Virus record (IMG/VR): IMGVR_UViG_3300014886_000074
Span: 1-21,866 of that record
From: a virus
DNA length: 21,866 bases
Strand: one strand, 5' to 3'
Of the stretch, positions 12,400 through 19,345 are shown piece after piece. A program made the translations under genes and the position numbers. The notes beneath the pieces are model-generated. The model saw nothing but the letters and a program-made list of their open reading frames with translations. It was not told the DNA's origin and ran no database searches. How positions within the stretch are numbered: the first letter of the stretch is position 1; each line of letters begins with the position of its first letter.

Positions 12400-13500
12400 A
12401 TGAGATTTGACGATCTAATTATTCAGGAATTAGACGCCAAAGAGCAATACGATTTAAATAATCTGAAACTTCCGGTCGTTCTCAAGAACAAAATTTTGAT
12501 GTCTCCGGGAATGTGGAACGGATACTATTACGATGCGGATGCAATCCGGGAGGCATTTGAAAATACGGACTGGACATCGAAAGCCGTCAGGTCTCTTTTC
12601 ATGGATCACAAGGACAACGAGACATCCGATTGGGTAGGCTTCATTTCAAATCCCAGATTCGACGGAAAGAATATCAGAGCCGACCTTGAAATAGTTGACG
12701 AGAACATGGCTCGCAAGTTGCTTTTCGGAGCAAGATTCGGGATTTCGCCGAGATTGGTTGGTCAGGAAGACAACAAGGTAATGAAGCATTTCACCTTCGA
12801 GAACTTTTCGATTGTCGTGAATCCTGCGGTGAAAACCGCTTTCATCAATAATGCTCAAAACGAGGAGGGTTTAGATATGGAGGAAGCCAAAGATTTAGAA
12901 GAGCAAATAAGTCTCGAGGAAAGAATGGAGAGACTGGAGACAGCTCTCGCAGAGATTTCAGAGCTTCTGAAGAAAAAGAAGAAAGAGCCAGAAGAGGAAG
13001 AGCTCAAGAAGAAAAAGAAAGAGCCAGAGGAAGAAGAACTCAAGAAAAAGAAAAAGAAATATCCATACCCGTATCCATACGACAAACTCTTCGACATCCT
13101 CGAACTCGACGACTTCACCTTCGAGGAAGAAGGGAGCGAGATTCTTGAAGAGTTCGTGGAGTTGAAGAAAAAGGGCGGTAAAGTTGCAAGGATAGCAAGG
13201 AAGGCGAAAGAAATCAGGAAGAAAGGAGAATCTTGGAAATCAGCAATTAAGAGAGCAGCAAAGATGCTCGCGGAGGAGGAAGGAGAAACAGCGGAAGAAG
13301 AGAAGAAAGAGGAGCCTCAAGAGAAAGTCGAGGAAGCTTCGGAGAAGAAAGAAGTAGTTCAGGAGATGCAGGAAACAAACCCTGGCCTCGCCTTACCTGT
13401 CGACGGCGCGCAAGTAGCCGACGAACAAGTTAGCGAAGAAGACAGGCTGCTAAAAATGGACGAGGCAGTCTTTAAAATCCTAAAGGAGGGTGGATTATGA
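12400..13500 (+). CDS. Prohead maturation protease fused to scaffold
   Basis: The 366-residue product joins a protease (about 1-150) to a scaffold. The protease part has MDHKDNETSDWVG (H70) and FGARFGISPRLVG (S116), the His and Ser pattern of XkdF-like/HK97-type prohead proteases, in the expected order and spacing. From about 155 the protein becomes charged and helical: an N-terminal coiled coil (LEERMERLETALAEISELL), a Lys/Glu repeat, a YPYPYPY hinge (221-227), and Glu/Lys-rich helices to the end, as in scaffolds that direct capsid assembly and are then digested. A strong internal ribosome site before M160 suggests the scaffold is also made alone. The TGA overlaps the capsid ATG as ATGA. Confidence 0.85.
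   Translation: MRFDDLIIQELDAKEQYDLNNLKLPVVLKNKILMSPGMWNGYYYDADAIREAFENTDWTSKAVRSLFMDHKDNETSDWVGFISNPRFDGKNIRADLEIVDENMARKLLFGARFGISPRLVGQEDNKVMKHFTFENFSIVVNPAVKTAFINNAQNEEGLDMEEAKDLEEQISLEERMERLETALAEISELLKKKKKEPEEEELKKKKKEPEEEELKKKKKKYPYPYPYDKLFDILELDDFTFEEEGSEILEEFVELKKKGGKVARIARKAKEIRKKGESWKSAIKRAAKMLAEEEGETAEEEKKEEPQEKVEEASEKKEVVQEMQETNPGLALPVDGAQVADEQVSEEDRLLKMDEAVFKILKEGGL
12877..13500 (+). CDS. Nested scaffold protein from an internal start
   Basis: Inside the protease-scaffold gene, GAGGAGGG (12862-12869) lies seven bases before an in-frame ATG at 12877, which begins MEEAKDLEEQISLEERMERL. Translation from here would yield a 207-residue scaffold without the protease. Known capsid systems such as lambda C/Nu3 make extra scaffold in this way, which solves the need for many scaffolds per protease. 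The site falls exactly at the boundary between the protease domain and the charged helical part. Protein evidence is lacking. Confidence 0.55.
   Translation: MEEAKDLEEQISLEERMERLETALAEISELLKKKKKEPEEEELKKKKKEPEEEELKKKKKKYPYPYPYDKLFDILELDDFTFEEEGSEILEEFVELKKKGGKVARIARKAKEIRKKGESWKSAIKRAAKMLAEEEGETAEEEKKEEPQEKVEEASEKKEVVQEMQETNPGLALPVDGAQVADEQVSEEDRLLKMDEAVFKILKEGGL
12967..13059 (+). repeat. In-frame 36-base tandem repeat encoding LKKKKKEPEEEE
   Basis: Two near-identical 36-base units (12967-13002, 13003-13038) and a partial third (13039-13059) encode alternating Lys and Glu blocks in the scaffold (residues 190-220). The units differ by silent A/G changes. Such repeats can gain or lose copies by slippage; here they form a flexible charged linker or salt-bridged helix before the YPYPYPY segment. 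Confidence 0.7.
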
Positions 13501-14516
13501 CAAAAACAATAACTCAGTTGCTCGCAGACACAACTTCCAGCCATAATACGGATCTCCAAGCCAAGCAATGGCTAAAAGCGATAATCGATACTGCTCAAAA
13601 GGAAATGCACTTCCTGCAGGTTGCTCAGCAATTCACACTGCAGCCCGGCTGGAAGGATCTTGCGGTTCCAATTAGAAGCGACTTCATCAGCTCATGGCAA
13701 TCCTCTGCCTCGGAAGGTGCCGCAGTCAACTACACGACAATGGACACCTTGTCCACAATTACCTTCACGCCTTCCGATGCGAACTACGGGATTGCAATAA
13801 GCAACAGAGCATTAAGAATCTCCAACATCAACCTGATAACGGCTGCCAGAGACGAGCTCACTTACAGATACAAAGACGTGATAGATCAGGCAATCCAAGC
13901 AGCTATTCTCGGCGCTACGGATGCCGACTCGGATACCAAGGGAGCTCAATCATTGGCAGGTGGTGACGCATCAGGGTATGGAGACACAACAACCGATGTT
14001 GAAGCCGGCGACATCATAACCACAGACATGGTGGCAAGGGCAAGAAGGATGCTAATGTCCACCAGCTGCTACTATTGGAGCGGCGGGTCTATGTCGAAAT
14101 CTTCGGCAAGCAAAGCTCCTTGGGTGCCAACTCCAGCCGAGCCGTTCGTGCTCATAATTGCACCCGAGCAGCAAGAAGCATTCCTCAAAGATCCGCAGTT
14201 CATAAACGCAGCTGAATACGGAGCAAGAGAACCCATCTTGAACGGTGAGATAGGCAGCTATCTCGGCGTGAAGATAGTCGTTTCCAACAACTTGCCAGCG
14301 AAATCTTCATCCGACAGCGGATGGAATACAAACGGTCACGTCTGCTTTATGGTCAAGGCGAAGAGATGTGCAGGAATTGCATGGGGACAGAAACCAAGAA
14401 TCCAAATAGTCGATTATCCATCAGAGCTTGAGAAAAGAATAATCCTCGAGATGGCCTACCAAGCAAAAGCACTTCATGCAGATGCAATCGTGAAGCTGAA
14501 AGTCGCAGATGCTTAA
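13497..14516 (+). CDS. Major capsid protein, HK97 fold (N4 gp56-like)
   Basis: The 339-residue product directly follows the protease-scaffold, the universal position for the shell protein. Its sequence has the features of the N4 gp56-type capsid family: an N-terminal helix region, the phrase FVLIIAPEQQEAFLKDPQFI (217-236), then AEYGAREPILNGEIGSYLGV (239-258), KIVVSNNLP (259-267) and a late CFMVKAKRCAGIAWGQKP (283-300). A Gly/Ser/Asp-rich stretch at about 140-172 may be a surface loop. The ATG overlaps the previous TGA, with AAGGAGGGTGG upstream, a strong site that suits high expression. It is followed by a structured gap. Confidence 0.9.
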   Translation: MTKTITQLLADTTSSHNTDLQAKQWLKAIIDTAQKEMHFLQVAQQFTLQPGWKDLAVPIRSDFISSWQSSASEGAAVNYTTMDTLSTITFTPSDANYGIAISNRALRISNINLITAARDELTYRYKDVIDQAIQAAILGATDADSDTKGAQSLAGGDASGYGDTTTDVEAGDIITTDMVARARRMLMSTSCYYWSGGSMSKSSASKAPWVPTPAEPFVLIIAPEQQEAFLKDPQFINAAEYGAREPILNGEIGSYLGVKIVVSNNLPAKSSSDSGWNTNGHVCFMVKAKRCAGIAWGQKPRIQIVDYPSELEKRIILEMAYQAKALHADAIVKLKVADA

Positions 14517-14525
14517 CTTTAATTT

Positions 14526-14639
14526 CCTTCTCATTTCTTTTTTCGAGAAGGTTCATCCTTAATTTAGATGCCACACGGATCAACTCCCTTTGGAAAGGAG
14601 AGATGAAGGGCATCGAATAAATTAAAGGAGGGAATAGAA
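14526..14639 (+). promoter_or_regulatory. Structured gap after the capsid gene (hairpin, nested stems, ribosome site)
   Basis: CCTTCTC (14526-14532) pairs with GAGAAGG (14545-14551) around a T-rich loop. Then GATGCC (14567-14572) pairs with GGCATC (14609-14614), enclosing a hairpin of CTCCCTTT with AAAGGAG (14584-14600). AAGGAGGG at 14625-14632 is the ribosome site of the next gene. The T-rich first hairpin may end part of the capsid transcripts, so that shell protein outnumbers downstream products; the second fold may protect or control the following mRNA. Confidence 0.4.
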
Positions 14640-15386
14640 ATGGGAATTCGAACTGGTTATATTAAAGCAACTCGTAGCGACAAAACCAGCACTTTTGCGG
14701 GTAATCTTACCGTTACCGGAACCACAACCCTTTCTGGAAACGTCACTTGCGCGGGTGATCTAACAATTCAAGGCAATCTCTCTTTTGGAGACGCCACGAC
14801 AGATACTTTGACAGCGACGGGTTATGCGAAATTCTATTCAGGCGCGGAGTTCTGGGACACAACCACAGTTTCCGGTGCTCTTCAAATTAACAACAATCAG
14901 AATCTCCAATTCGAAGGAGCGTCAGGCGATTCCGACGGATTAACTATTTCGTGCGATTCGTCAGGCGATGCAACCATTTCGGTAACAGCGGGGCAACTAA
15001 CATTGAGCACTTCCGATAACGTCATATCCGCAGCCGGAGAAGCAATTACAGCCGAAAGCGTGGAAGCCAAATTAATTCACCAAGACAATGTCTACACTTC
15101 AAGCGGTTCCATCGAGACAGGTGGAATTGCATTGCTTAGCGGTTCTGCCAAGCTTGAGATGACATTAGCGGATCCGGGAGCTCCAGGAAAAATGTTAGTC
15201 ATAGTCCAGAAAGATGCCGGAACGGACGGACACACCGTCACCGCAGCAACGGCGAATGCTTTCAAGTCAGCAAGCGGACAGGGAACTACATTAACATTCG
15301 ACGCTCAGAACGAAGTAGCGTGCATGGTTTCTATCAACGAAACAGACTGGGCGGTTTATTATATCAGCGGCGCAGCATTATCATAA
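14640..15386 (+). CDS. Beta-rich virion protein, probably capsid fibre or decoration
   Basis: The 248-residue product has an N-terminal half of repeating short strands rich in Thr, Gly, Ser and Asn (NLTVTGTTTLSGNVTCAGDL, then TIQGNLSFGDATTDTLTATG), typical of trimeric beta-helical fibres and stalks. The second half (about 145-248, KLIHQDNVYTSSGSIETGGI then LTFDAQNEVACMVSINETDW) resembles a compact C-terminal beta domain that caps such a fibre. No signal peptide is present, as expected of a virion part. Its position directly after the capsid gene favours a head fibre or decoration over a tail fibre, which would normally lie after the tape measure. The ribosome site is strong. Confidence 0.65.
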   Translation: MGIRTGYIKATRSDKTSTFAGNLTVTGTTTLSGNVTCAGDLTIQGNLSFGDATTDTLTATGYAKFYSGAEFWDTTTVSGALQINNNQNLQFEGASGDSDGLTISCDSSGDATISVTAGQLTLSTSDNVISAAGEAITAESVEAKLIHQDNVYTSSGSIETGGIALLSGSAKLEMTLADPGAPGKMLVIVQKDAGTDGHTVTAATANAFKSASGQGTTLTFDAQNEVACMVSINETDWAVYYISGAALS

Positions 15387-15390
15387 GGTT

Positions 15391-15636
15391 ATGGCATCTG
15401 GTAGCGTAGCGAAGAAAGTGGGAATCTTGAAAACCAAACCGGGAGCGACTTTGGTAGAAGAAACTCCGCGAATTAGAGGCTCGAATGCCGTCCAGCATGA
15501 AATCATCGAGGGCAAATACTTCAAGAAACTCCTGATTACAACGGACGGGAAGAACATTGACATTTCTTACTCCGATTGCTCGCTCTTGGAAATTTTGGGC
15601 ATTTGCCAGAAGTTGCTTAAAACTTTAGGAGGTTAG
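15391..15636 (+). CDS. Unknown 81-residue head-region protein
   Basis: The product begins MASGSVAKKVGILKTKPGAT and ends LEILGICQKLLKTLGG. It has a short beta-like centre (KKLLITTDGKNIDISYSD) and a C-terminal helix. The start lies four bases after the previous stop with only AAGG as a ribosome site, so reinitiation is likely. Its end contains the AGGAGG site of the next gene. No family is recognised; the position suggests a minor head protein. Confidence 0.65.
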   Translation: MASGSVAKKVGILKTKPGATLVEETPRIRGSNAVQHEIIEGKYFKKLLITTDGKNIDISYSDCSLLEILGICQKLLKTLGG

Positions 15637-15637
15637 A

Positions 15638-16015
15638 ATGCACTTGATCGTAGTTGCAGAAGGAGCGAAGATTTGGATAGAGAAATTTATCAATGATCTA
15701 TCCGCAATGTGGCTCTATCCGAAGGAGCGGGATGAAAAGGTTCAGCTTGCGGTTAGGGAAGTCAAGCTTTTAGATTTGGTATTTCCCGAATCTTGCAAGG
15801 ATCAGGTACTGGCCGCTCTTGGCCTTGAGAATCCTGAAGACAATAAAGAGATAAAACGATTCCACACTGTAATATCTTGGCTTAGGAGATTTCTGAAGCT
15901 CAAGCCTGTTAAATGTAATGTTCCACCGAGTCACGAAATTTACAAGCCCTTTGTAAGAGTAATTCCTGTCGGAATCAAGGAAGACTCGTATGTCAAGGGG
16001 CTTGAACAATTGTAA
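15638..16015 (+). CDS. Head-region protein, paralogue of the gene at 16444
   Basis: This 125-residue protein begins MHLIVVAEGAKIWIEKFIND. It matches the 135-residue protein encoded at 16444-16851 in overall layout and at local blocks: V/F-V-A-x-EG near the start, REVKLLDL versus RLADIRLH, LKPVK (88-92 versus 92-96) and FVRVIPVGIKEDSY versus FIKVFVIGIREDLY at the end. The shared ends and variable middle suggest an ancient duplication. The function is unknown; two related structural proteins might form a hetero-oligomer. A strong AGGAGG site precedes the ATG. Confidence 0.7.
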   Translation: MHLIVVAEGAKIWIEKFINDLSAMWLYPKERDEKVQLAVREVKLLDLVFPESCKDQVLAALGLENPEDNKEIKRFHTVISWLRRFLKLKPVKCNVPPSHEIYKPFVRVIPVGIKEDSYVKGLEQL

Positions 16016-16023
16016 GGAGGGAA

Positions 16024-16443
16024 ATGAAAATGCCAACCATAAAAGGCGGCGTGAAGTTGGAAAGAGGGAAGCCCATACCTTCGAAAATCCTGAAGGTCAC
16101 CCGAAAGGAAAGATTGCTTCCTTTCAGGGCTGACGGTTGGAAGTCCGATTCGCCGAAGCTCGACGAGTTAGTGATGGGAACAAGCGAGGAAAAATCGGCA
16201 ACCACCAAGAGAAGGAAGTCATCCAGACGCCTACCATCCTTCAGGAAATTCAGAAGGGAAAAAAAAACTAAATTCCAAAAAATAGAAGATTTAATTAAGA
16301 TAGACGGAATCGGAAAGGAAACTTTATCAGATATACGAGTAGTCTGGAGAAACTTAGAAGATCTGATAGATGATCTGAAGAACAACCGTCACATCCCTCT
16401 TAGAAACGATGTAGTAGAGAAGTTAAGGAAGGAGCTGTTGTAA
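16024..16443 (+). CDS. Basic protein with a C-terminal helix-hairpin-helix-like domain
   Basis: The 139-residue product is basic and probably unfolded over about 1-84 (GTSEEKSATTKRRKSSRRLP). Residues 86-139 read KIEDLIKIDGIGKETLSDIR and then WRNLEDLIDDLKNNRHIPL; I-D-G-I-G-K-E-T (93-100) is the hairpin of a helix-hairpin-helix unit, a fold that usually binds the DNA backbone. It lies between two paralogous genes. A small capsid-interior DNA-binding or fibre-anchoring role is possible. An AAGGAGGG site lies before ATG 16024; a second ATG two codons on is also possible. Confidence 0.7.
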   Translation: MKMPTIKGGVKLERGKPIPSKILKVTRKERLLPFRADGWKSDSPKLDELVMGTSEEKSATTKRRKSSRRLPSFRKFRREKKTKFQKIEDLIKIDGIGKETLSDIRVVWRNLEDLIDDLKNNRHIPLRNDVVEKLRKELL

Positions 16444-16851
16444 ATGGTGCATATATTCGTCGCATATGAAGGGCCGAAGAATTCACTCGATGCTTTCGAG
16501 AGTTGGATCAAGAGCAGGCAATACAAGAATCCCGATCCGAACAATCCTAATGATCTTCAAATAAACAACTTCAACCAGATTCGGTTGGCCGATATCAGGC
16601 TTCACAAGGAAATACTGGATCAAGTCTTAGAAGACCTGTTCCAATTCGAACGGCCTTGCGATGCAATACCCGGCGATAAATCAATCGCGGCAAAAATCAT
16701 TCGGAAGGTATTTCACCTGAAGCCGGTCAAGTTCAAGCCCACCGAACACCGGATTTCAAGAAACGGGCATAATTGGCCGGCATTCATAAAAGTATTCGTA
16801 ATCGGAATTCGTGAAGATCTATACAGCCCGGCGGGGCAGGAGTTGGTTTAA
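16444..16851 (+). CDS. Head-region protein, paralogue of the gene at 15638
   Basis: The 135-residue product begins MVHIFVAYEGPKNSLDAFES directly after the stop of the preceding gene. Its C-terminal block (HLKPVKFKP and FIKVFVIGIREDLY) and its start match the 125-residue protein encoded at 15638-16015; see there. It carries an extra Asn/Pro-rich loop (NPDPNNPNDL, about 29-38) missing from the other copy. The function is unknown. Confidence 0.7.
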   Translation: MVHIFVAYEGPKNSLDAFESWIKSRQYKNPDPNNPNDLQINNFNQIRLADIRLHKEILDQVLEDLFQFERPCDAIPGDKSIAAKIIRKVFHLKPVKFKPTEHRISRNGHNWPAFIKVFVIGIREDLYSPAGQELV

Positions 16852-17010
16852 ATGGCGGTAACAACTACGGAATACGGAAACTATCGGACTCATAAAGGCA
16901 CTTTGGCCGAGGTGATGGCGGCAATCAACGGAGTGAACCCAAAAAACATAGTCGCATTCATCCAATATCAGGATAACGCCGATAGTTTCCTTGTAGTCGT
17001 ATCAAGGTAG
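16852..17010 (+). CDS. Unknown 52-residue protein
   Basis: An ATG directly after the preceding stop (16849-16851) opens a 52-residue frame ending in TAG at 17010. The product begins MAVTTTEYGNYRTHKGTLAE and ends QDNADSFLVVVSR, a compact alpha-beta pattern without cysteines or a membrane segment. There is no gap before or after, and codon usage looks like that of its neighbours. It falls below common length cut-offs and so is easily missed. No family is recognised. Confidence 0.65.
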   Translation: MAVTTTEYGNYRTHKGTLAEVMAAINGVNPKNIVAFIQYQDNADSFLVVVSR

Positions 17011-17019
17011 GTGGTGAGC

Positions 17020-17280
17020 ATGAATAGGAATGAAAAGTCGCTAATCATCAGGTTAGACGAAAAAGTAAAGTCGATGCACGAAGACGTTTTAGAAATCAAA
17101 AGTATGCTTACTTCAATGAACGGTCGAGTTCGCAACAATTCCACACACATTGCCAAGATCGAGGCCGAATTTGATGCTCATAAATGGCAGCATAAGAGGG
17201 ATCTGTCCCTCGTCGGGATATTTGCCGGTTTGATCGCGGCAATTGTTAACTTGATATTAAAATTATTCGGGAGGGTTTGA
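17020..17280 (+). CDS. XhlA-like protein: coiled coil plus C-terminal membrane span
   Basis: The 86-residue product begins MNRNEKSLIIRLDEKVKSMH. The start ATG 17020 is preferred over in-frame GTGs because GGTGGTG before it serves as the ribosome site. Residues 8-52 form an amphipathic coiled coil (DEKVKSMHEDVLEIKSMLTS), followed by a polar turn and a single span at about 62-82 (LSLVGIFAGLIAAIVNLILK) with a short basic tail. This is the layout of XhlA/holin-type phage proteins, which help to open the host membrane at lysis. Its location within the head-tail genes is unusual for a lysis gene, so a structural membrane role is also open. Confidence 0.6.
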   Translation: MNRNEKSLIIRLDEKVKSMHEDVLEIKSMLTSMNGRVRNNSTHIAKIEAEFDAHKWQHKRDLSLVGIFAGLIAAIVNLILKLFGRV

Positions 17281-17282
17281 AG

Positions 17283-17948
17283 ATGGCATACGCTACTGCT
17301 TCGGATGTGAGGGCGATTTGCGATTTAACTACTGATGACATTAGCGATGATGACCTGAACACCATAATTGAGAAAGCGACTGCCATTGCGAATGCAGATA
17401 TTCTCGTGTATGTTCACGAAGAGACCGTCGAATATATTGATAGCGAACGTGAAAACGACATCGATGGTGAGAATACTACTTTCTATACCAAGCACAAACC
17501 GCTTGGAGATCGGAACGATGACGGAACCGTTGACACATCTGACATCGAAGTTTATTATTTCGATTCCGAAGGAAACAGGACGACTGCTACCGTCATTTCA
17601 GTTGATGCTGCTCTTGGGAAATTCGTGGTTCAGACTGCTCCGGAATCTAATTATACCGTGAAGGTTAGCTACTGTTACGCTCCGGTCGACGTTAATGTCG
17701 GGACTCCTCATGCCTTGTTCAAATTGGCCGTGACGTATTTGGCGGCTGCTCTTGCGTATTCAAAGATAAAACCGGATCAAATTACAAGATGGACGGTTGA
17801 CAGAATCACAATGGTTAAACAGGAAACTCCCTTCAGGCACTACTACAATCTTTATAAAGAGCAAATTCGCAGGCTCTTGGCAAGAGTTCCGTATAAGAAA
17901 GATGGAGTTGATGCTGCCAATCCTCTAACGGGCATAATCAAATCTTAG
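17283..17948 (+). CDS. Head-tail connector (gp6-like) with inserted EF-hand-type calcium loop
   Basis: The start ATG 17283 has GGGAGGG seven bases upstream. The 221-residue product has the helical ends of a phage connector/adaptor that docks under the portal: ATASDVRAICDLTTDDISDD (4-23) at the start, and HALFKLAVTYLAAALAYSKI with a late helical tail at the end. Between them (about 45-130) is an inserted beta-rich domain that contains a complete EF-hand/dockerin calcium loop: D76, N78, D80, G81, V83, D87. The insert is not typical of gp6-like connectors and may make assembly depend on calcium. The role follows from order (before the stopper and neck genes) and the helical frame. Confidence 0.7.
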   Translation: MAYATASDVRAICDLTTDDISDDDLNTIIEKATAIANADILVYVHEETVEYIDSERENDIDGENTTFYTKHKPLGDRNDDGTVDTSDIEVYYFDSEGNRTTATVISVDAALGKFVVQTAPESNYTVKVSYCYAPVDVNVGTPHALFKLAVTYLAAALAYSKIKPDQITRWTVDRITMVKQETPFRHYYNLYKEQIRRLLARVPYKKDGVDAANPLTGIIKS

Positions 17949-17949
17949 T

Positions 17950-18327
17950 ATGTCGGAATTGCTTAGGGTTGTAATTAGAGACTTTGACAGGCTTGTGAAA
18001 AAGATAGGGCGAACTGTAAGCATTTATCAGCCGACCATTTCGTATAACGAGGAAAGGGACAAGACATACGATCTCGGAGAAGCCACCACGACAAAGGCAA
18101 TCATAACCGATTTGACTCCAGATCAGCCGGAAGTTATCAGAGCGGGTTTGGATGTTTCCACCGCGTATAACTGTTATCTCAAGGCAACCGAGACGATCAC
18201 GAAAGATACCATCATAAAAATCGGAGATTTGTATTACACAATCTGGAAAATCCAGAAGAATGAAATTGCCGGTTCCACAGCGTTCTATTCATTGATTATC
18301 CAGCAGGAAGACATCAAAACGGCTTAG
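17950..18327 (+). CDS. Head closure / head-tail stopper protein
   Basis: The 125-residue product begins MSELLRVVIRDFDRLVKKIG. Short length, mostly beta composition after an N-terminal helix, and the segment GRTVSIYQPTISYNEERDKT are as in small stopper proteins that plug the portal after packaging. It follows the connector by one base and precedes the tail-terminator gene, the canonical place. Assignment is by position more than by motif. Confidence 0.6.
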   Translation: MSELLRVVIRDFDRLVKKIGRTVSIYQPTISYNEERDKTYDLGEATTTKAIITDLTPDQPEVIRAGLDVSTAYNCYLKATETITKDTIIKIGDLYYTIWKIQKNEIAGSTAFYSLIIQQEDIKTA

Positions 18328-18361
18328 TCGAAAATTTCATTCGGATTTATAAGTATGTTAA

Positions 18362-18413
18362 TTTTTAAATTTTCAAAATAGCCCGTCTATGGGTCTAATT
18401 GAGCCGTCTATGG
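18362..18413 (+). promoter_or_regulatory. Promoter with two 10-base direct repeats at the expected start site
   Basis: An AT-rich box (TTTTTAAATTTT, 18362-18373) lies about 45-56 bases before the ATG at 18418. The identical words CCGTCTATGG occur at 18383-18392 and 18404-18413, exactly 21 bp apart, spanning the place where transcription would begin. Such spacing, two helix turns, is typical of paired operator half-sites, so this tail-gene promoter may be repressed or activated by a dedicated protein. Confidence 0.5.
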
Positions 18414-18417
18414 CGAT

Positions 18418-18858
18418 ATGGCTGTAACAAGCGCAACCGTGCTTGACGCATCATGGGAAGCCGTAAGGTCGATACTCGCGAGTGATACCACGATCTCGAA
18501 CATGCTGAACGACCCGATTAGATCGGCCTATACCAAAGAGTTTATCGAGCAAGCGTCAGGAATGCCTCTTCTTGTGATCCATAAACCCAATGCAGTCGAA
18601 ACTTCAATCACGCTTAATAATTCGAAGGTTTGGAGAATCGAAATGCAAATCGATTCAGTAACCGCGAGAGCGGAAGATGCAAAACTTCTCGCCGATGCGG
18701 TTAGAAACGCGCTGGAAACCAGCCAAGATACTCTGGAAAGCAACAAACTTTTCAACTTTAGAGTCGTTTCAGAAACCGAAGATTTCGATATAATTGGAGG
18801 TAGAAAGATCGTCCATTATGACATTATGACGGTCGCATTTGATTATACGGGAGATTAA
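18418..18858 (+). CDS. Tail terminator / tail completion protein
   Basis: The 146-residue product begins MAVTSATVLDASWEAVRSIL. It has the alpha-beta pattern of tail-end proteins (KVWRIEMQIDSVTARAEDAK, then ADAVRNALETSQDTLES, then a strand pair near IIGGRKIVHYDIMTVAFDY). The gene lies between the stopper and the HK97 gp10-like gene, which fits. It has its own promoter region but no strong ribosome site, so its transcript may have a short leader. Confidence 0.6.
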   Translation: MAVTSATVLDASWEAVRSILASDTTISNMLNDPIRSAYTKEFIEQASGMPLLVIHKPNAVETSITLNNSKVWRIEMQIDSVTARAEDAKLLADAVRNALETSQDTLESNKLFNFRVVSETEDFDIIGGRKIVHYDIMTVAFDYTGD

Positions 18859-18859
18859 T

Positions 18860-19345
18860 ATGCCTGCGATATATCTTGACGTTAGGAACCTGTCCCAAGT
18901 AAGGATGCAACTTGCATCATTGGAAAAGGAAATTCCCTTCGGAGTGGAGAAAGGAGGCATGAATGTAGCCAGAAAACTCGAAAGAGGAATGAAAGAGCGG
19001 GTTAATATATGGAGAGGACGCTTGAAACGAAGCATCCGAGCGAGAAAAATCCGATCCAATCGAATCGGAATTGAAATGCTTTTCTACGGTCGATTCCTCG
19101 AGGAAGGCCACGTTTTACGACAAAGAAGGGGCGGCAAAATCAAGGGATTGCCTCCCACGCTAACCGCTTGGGCAAGAGAGAAGGGTCTCGAGGAGCTTTT
19201 AGCTTATAAACTCGCGGATCAAGGGTATCTTCGATTCCGACCTCATCCTTTCATACTCCCTACCATCAATTCAATTAGAAACGATATCGGCAGGGAAGTT
19301 CAGCAAACGATAATCGAATCAATCGTCAAGGCGGGAGTAAGGTGA
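18860..19345 (+). CDS. HK97 gp10-like neck / tail completion protein
   Basis: The start ATG 18860 is placed behind GGGAGAT (18849-18855), giving 161 residues. The product has the basic N-terminal part (ARKLERGMKERVNIWRGRLK), then a short strand and FYGRFLEEGH (about 75-84), the typical G-x-F-x-E-x-G-H-like segment of gp10 family proteins, and late RFRPHPFILPTINS (about 130-143), as in members ending their fold before a C-terminal helix. These proteins join head and tail. It overlaps the previous gene's promoter unit closely and ends with a TGATG overlap. Confidence 0.75.
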   Translation: MPAIYLDVRNLSQVRMQLASLEKEIPFGVEKGGMNVARKLERGMKERVNIWRGRLKRSIRARKIRSNRIGIEMLFYGRFLEEGHVLRQRRGGKIKGLPPTLTAWAREKGLEELLAYKLADQGYLRFRPHPFILPTINSIRNDIGREVQQTIIESIVKAGVR

